Source: Amblyomma americanum | Lineage: Eukaryota > Arthropoda > Arachnida > Ixodida > Ixodidae | Reading direction: 5' to 3' | DNA length: 64,000 nucleotides | Assembly (NCBI RefSeq): GCF_052857255.1 | Contig: NC_135502.1 | Span: forward strand, 185,811,806 to 185,875,805 | Shown here: piece after piece, positions 61,161 to 64,000 of the stretch | How positions within the stretch are numbered: position 1 is the first letter of the stretch | Layout of the letters: the number at the start of each line of letters is the position of its first letter | The notes under the pieces: model-generated | Seen by the model: the letters and a program-made list of their open reading frames with translations, nothing else | What the model was told of the DNA's origin: nothing | The model's database searches: none | Made by a program: the position numbers and the translations under genes

Positions 61161-64000
61161 ATGCTAAAAGGAACATCGAGCAACACGGCATCAGCACCTG
61201 TGGGAACAGTCCACCGCTCATCACGGCCGTCGGAGTAACATGGGAGCCGCTGCCACATCGACGTCAAACTGCTTTAAAAAGAATCACGCTGCGTTCATTG
61301 AAACGGTGAATATTGGCGCCGTGAGCGGGATGACTTTGAGGAACTATTTCGTCTTTTTGGTTCAGATTGTTGGTTTTGTTCTACCTTGCTGCATTGCTCA
61401 TGAGACCGCTTGGATTACCGACAGCTACCTGAAAATGCTGAACAGATGTAACTCCGAGAGTTACGATGCTACAAGGAACATCGAGCAACACGGCATCAGC
61501 CCCGGCGGGAACAGTCCACCGCTCTCCACAGCCCTCGTAGTAACATGAGAGCCACTGCGACATCGACGTCAAGCTGCTTTGAATAGAGTCACGCTCCGTT
61601 CATCGGAACGAGGCCGGTGGCCCCGTGAACGAGATGACGTTGAGGAACTGTTTCTTTTTTTTGGTTCAGATTGTTGATTTTGTTCTACCTGGCTGCATTG
61701 ATCACTTGAACGCCCAGATTACCGACAGCGAACTGAAAACGCTGAACAGATGTAATACCGATAGTTACAATGCTACAAGGAACATCGAGCAACACGGCAT
61801 CAGCCTCTTTGGCAACAGATCTCGGAGTAACATGGGAGCCGCTGCGACATCGACGTCGAACTGCTTTAAACAGAGTCATGCTCCGTTCATCGGAACGGGT
61901 CATGGTGGCGCCGTGAGCGAAATGACGTTGAGCAACTATTTCGTCTTTTTGGTTCACATTGTTGGTTTTGTTCTACCTGGCTGCATTGCTCATGAGAACG
62001 CCTGGATTCCCGACCACGACCTGAAAACACTAAACAGACGTAACTTCGAGAGATACGATGCTACAAGGAACATCGAGCAACACGCCATCAGCCCCTGTGG
62101 GAACAGCCCACCGCTGTCCCCGGCCCTCGGAGAAACCCGGGAGCCGCTGCGACATCGACGTCAAACAGCTTTAAACAGAGTCACACTCCCTTGATCGGAA
62201 CGGGGAATGGCGGCACCGTAAGCGAGATGAGGTAGAGGAACTATTTCGTTTTTTTTGTTCAAATTGTTGGTTTTGTTCTACCTGGCTGCATTGCTCTCGA
62301 GAACGCCTGGCTTACCGACCGCTACCTGAAAACGCTGAACAGATGTAACTCCGAGAGTTACGATGCTACAAGGAACATCGAGCAACACGGCATCAGCGCC
62401 TGTGGGAACACTCCACCGCAGTCCACGGCCATCGGAGTAACACGGGAGCCGCTGCGACATCGACGTCAAAAAGCTTTAAACGGAGTCACGCTCCGTTCAT
62501 CGCAACGGGGCATGGAGGCACCGTGAGCGAGATGACGTTGAGGAAATATATCATATTTTTAGTTGAGATTGTTGGTTTTGTTATACCAGGCTGCATTGCG
62601 CATGAGAACGCCTGGATTCCCGACCACGACCTGAAAACACTAAACAGACGTAACTCCGAGAGTTACGATGCTACAAGGAACATCGAGCAACACGGCATCA
62701 GACCCTGTGGGAACAGTCCGCCGCTGTCCCCGGCCCTCGGAGTAAATGGGAGCCGCTGCGACATCGAAGTCAAACTGCTTTAAACAGAGTTAAGCTCCGT
62801 TCATCGGAAAGGCGCATGGTGGCGACTTGAGCGAGATGACGTTGTGGAACTATTTCGTTTTTTTCGTTCAGATTGTTGGTTTTGTTCTACCTGGCTGCAT
62901 TGCTCTCGAGAACGCCTGGATTACCGACAGCTACCTGAAAACGCTGAACAGATCTAACTCCGAGAGTTACGATGCTACAAGGAACATCGAGCAACACGGC
63001 ATCAGCAACATGGGAACAGTCACCCGCTGTGCACGGCCCTCGGAGTAACACGGGAGCAGCTGCGACATCGACGTCAATCTGCTTTAAACGGAGTCGCGCT
63101 CCGTTCATCGGAACTGGGCATGGTGGCACCGTGAGCGAGATGACGTTGAGGAACTATATCATATTTTTAGTTGAGATTGTTGGTTTTGTTATACCATGCT
63201 GCATTGCTCATGAGAACGCCTGGATTAATAAGATTACTAACAACGACCTGAAAACACTGAACAGACGTAACTCCGAGAGATACGATGCTACAAGGAACAT
63301 CGAGCAACACGCCATCAGCCCCTGTGGGAACAGCCCACCGCTGTCCCCGGCCCTCGGAGTAACCCGGGAGCCGCTGCGACATCGACGTCAAACAGCTTTA
63401 AACAGAGTCACACTCCCTTCATCGGAACGGGGAATGGCGGCACCGTAAGCGAGATGACGATAAGAACTATTTCGTCTTTTTGGTTCAGATGGTTGGTTTT
63501 GTTCTACCTGGCTGCATTGCTCATGAGAACGCCTGGATTACCGACAGCGACCTGAAAACGCTGCACAGATGTATCTCCGAGAGTTACGATTCTACAAGGA
63601 ACATCGAGCAACACGGCATCAGCCCCTCTGGGAACAGTCCACCGCTCTGCACGGCCATCGGAGTAACATGGGAGCCGCAGCGACATCGACGTCAAACTGC
63701 TTTAAACGGAGTCGCGCTCCGTTCATCGGAACGGGGCATGGTGGCACCGTGAGCGAGATGACGTTGAGGAACTAATTCGTCTTTTTGGTTCAGATTGTTG
63801 GTTTTGTTCTACCTGGCTGCATTGCTTATGAGAACGCCTGGATTACCGACAGCGACCTGAAAACGCTGCAAAGATGTAACTCCGAGAGTTACGATGCTAC
63901 AAGGTACATCAAACAACACGGCATCAGCCCCTGTGGGAACAGTCCACCGCTCTGCACGGCCATCGGAGTAACATGGGAGCCGCTGCGACATCGACGTCAA
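61161..64000 (+). repeat. Re-occurrence of the window-start monomer order
   Basis: From 61161 the sequence repeats the order found from base 1 at an offset of 61156-61160 bp up to about 63230. The offset is then about 60850 to the end, because one monomer has been lost through a hybrid unit at about 63130-63440 (314-bp type joined to the CGAGAGATACGATGC type). Substitutions between the two copies are scattered, so this is not an exact assembly overlap. Confidence 0.82.

Larger units (their letters stand above)
59204..64000 (+). repeat. Satellite array, right block (about 16 monomers)
   Basis: The same satellite continues in the same orientation to the window edge. It begins with a GTTTTGATCCACCTTGC unit, then m2-m3-m8-m9-m10 in the order of the 8-monomer HOR (about 59810-61320). 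It then switches to the order seen at the start of the window. No gene or further insertion is visible, and the array evidently extends past 64000. Confidence 0.96.

Noticed and set aside
1..64000. CRISPR-like or prokaryotic repeat region
   Set aside because: Repeats are about 305 bp, contiguous and without unique spacers, and the insertions are eukaryotic SINE and LINE elements.
1..64000. Telomeric repeats
   Set aside because: No run of the arthropod TTAGG repeat or its complement is visible. The GTTAG pair at 56389 is a two-unit local duplication inside the LINE.

Overview
The window is almost entirely one tandem satellite array. A unit of about 305 bp is repeated head to tail, always in the same orientation, roughly 198 times. 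It is interrupted only twice, by a tRNA-derived SINE (51466-51777) and by an RTE-type non-LTR retrotransposon joined to a tRNA-like 5' segment (55993-59203). The SINE body (A and B boxes, CT-rich middle, ATT-repeat tail) matches what I remember of the Ruka-type SINEs of hard ticks, and the LINE fits the RTE clade common in ticks. The likely source is therefore a nuclear chromosome of an ixodid tick, from a heterochromatic, possibly centromeric or pericentromeric, region. I ran no database search, so the organism is an inference.

Layout: 1-51465 uninterrupted satellite; 51466-51777 SINE; 51778-55992 satellite; 55993-59203 LINE insertion on the minus strand; 59204-64000 satellite. The monomers fall into recognisable variants (called m1-m10 here), and these follow each other in fixed orders, forming higher-order repeats (HORs). 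One is an 8-monomer unit of 2435 bp (4710-7144, 24997-27431, 27432-29867). Another is a 7-monomer unit of about 2115 bp. The third is an 11-monomer unit of exactly 3330 bp, present as two adjacent copies that look almost identical (43521-46850 and 46851-50180). Larger mosaic duplications of 3-4.5 kb link distant parts of the array. The first 3.1 kb and the last 2.8 kb of the window carry the same monomer order.

There is no host protein gene. The many 60-256 codon open frames in the satellite are by-products of a repeat unit that happens to be poor in stop codons, and they shift frame from unit to unit because 305 is not a multiple of three. The only real coding sequence is the endonuclease/reverse transcriptase of the LINE. 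It has all the catalytic motifs I looked for and is broken once, by a 5-bp tandem duplication near its 3' end.

The points most worth following up are: the HOR organisation of a tick satellite; two strong short inverted repeats per monomer plus a partial CENP-B-box-like motif; a LINE insertion whose single target-site duplication encloses a tRNA-like/A-run segment fused to the LINE 5' end, suggesting template switching; and a cluster of single-base indels at 22.5-25.8 kb that may be assembly error.
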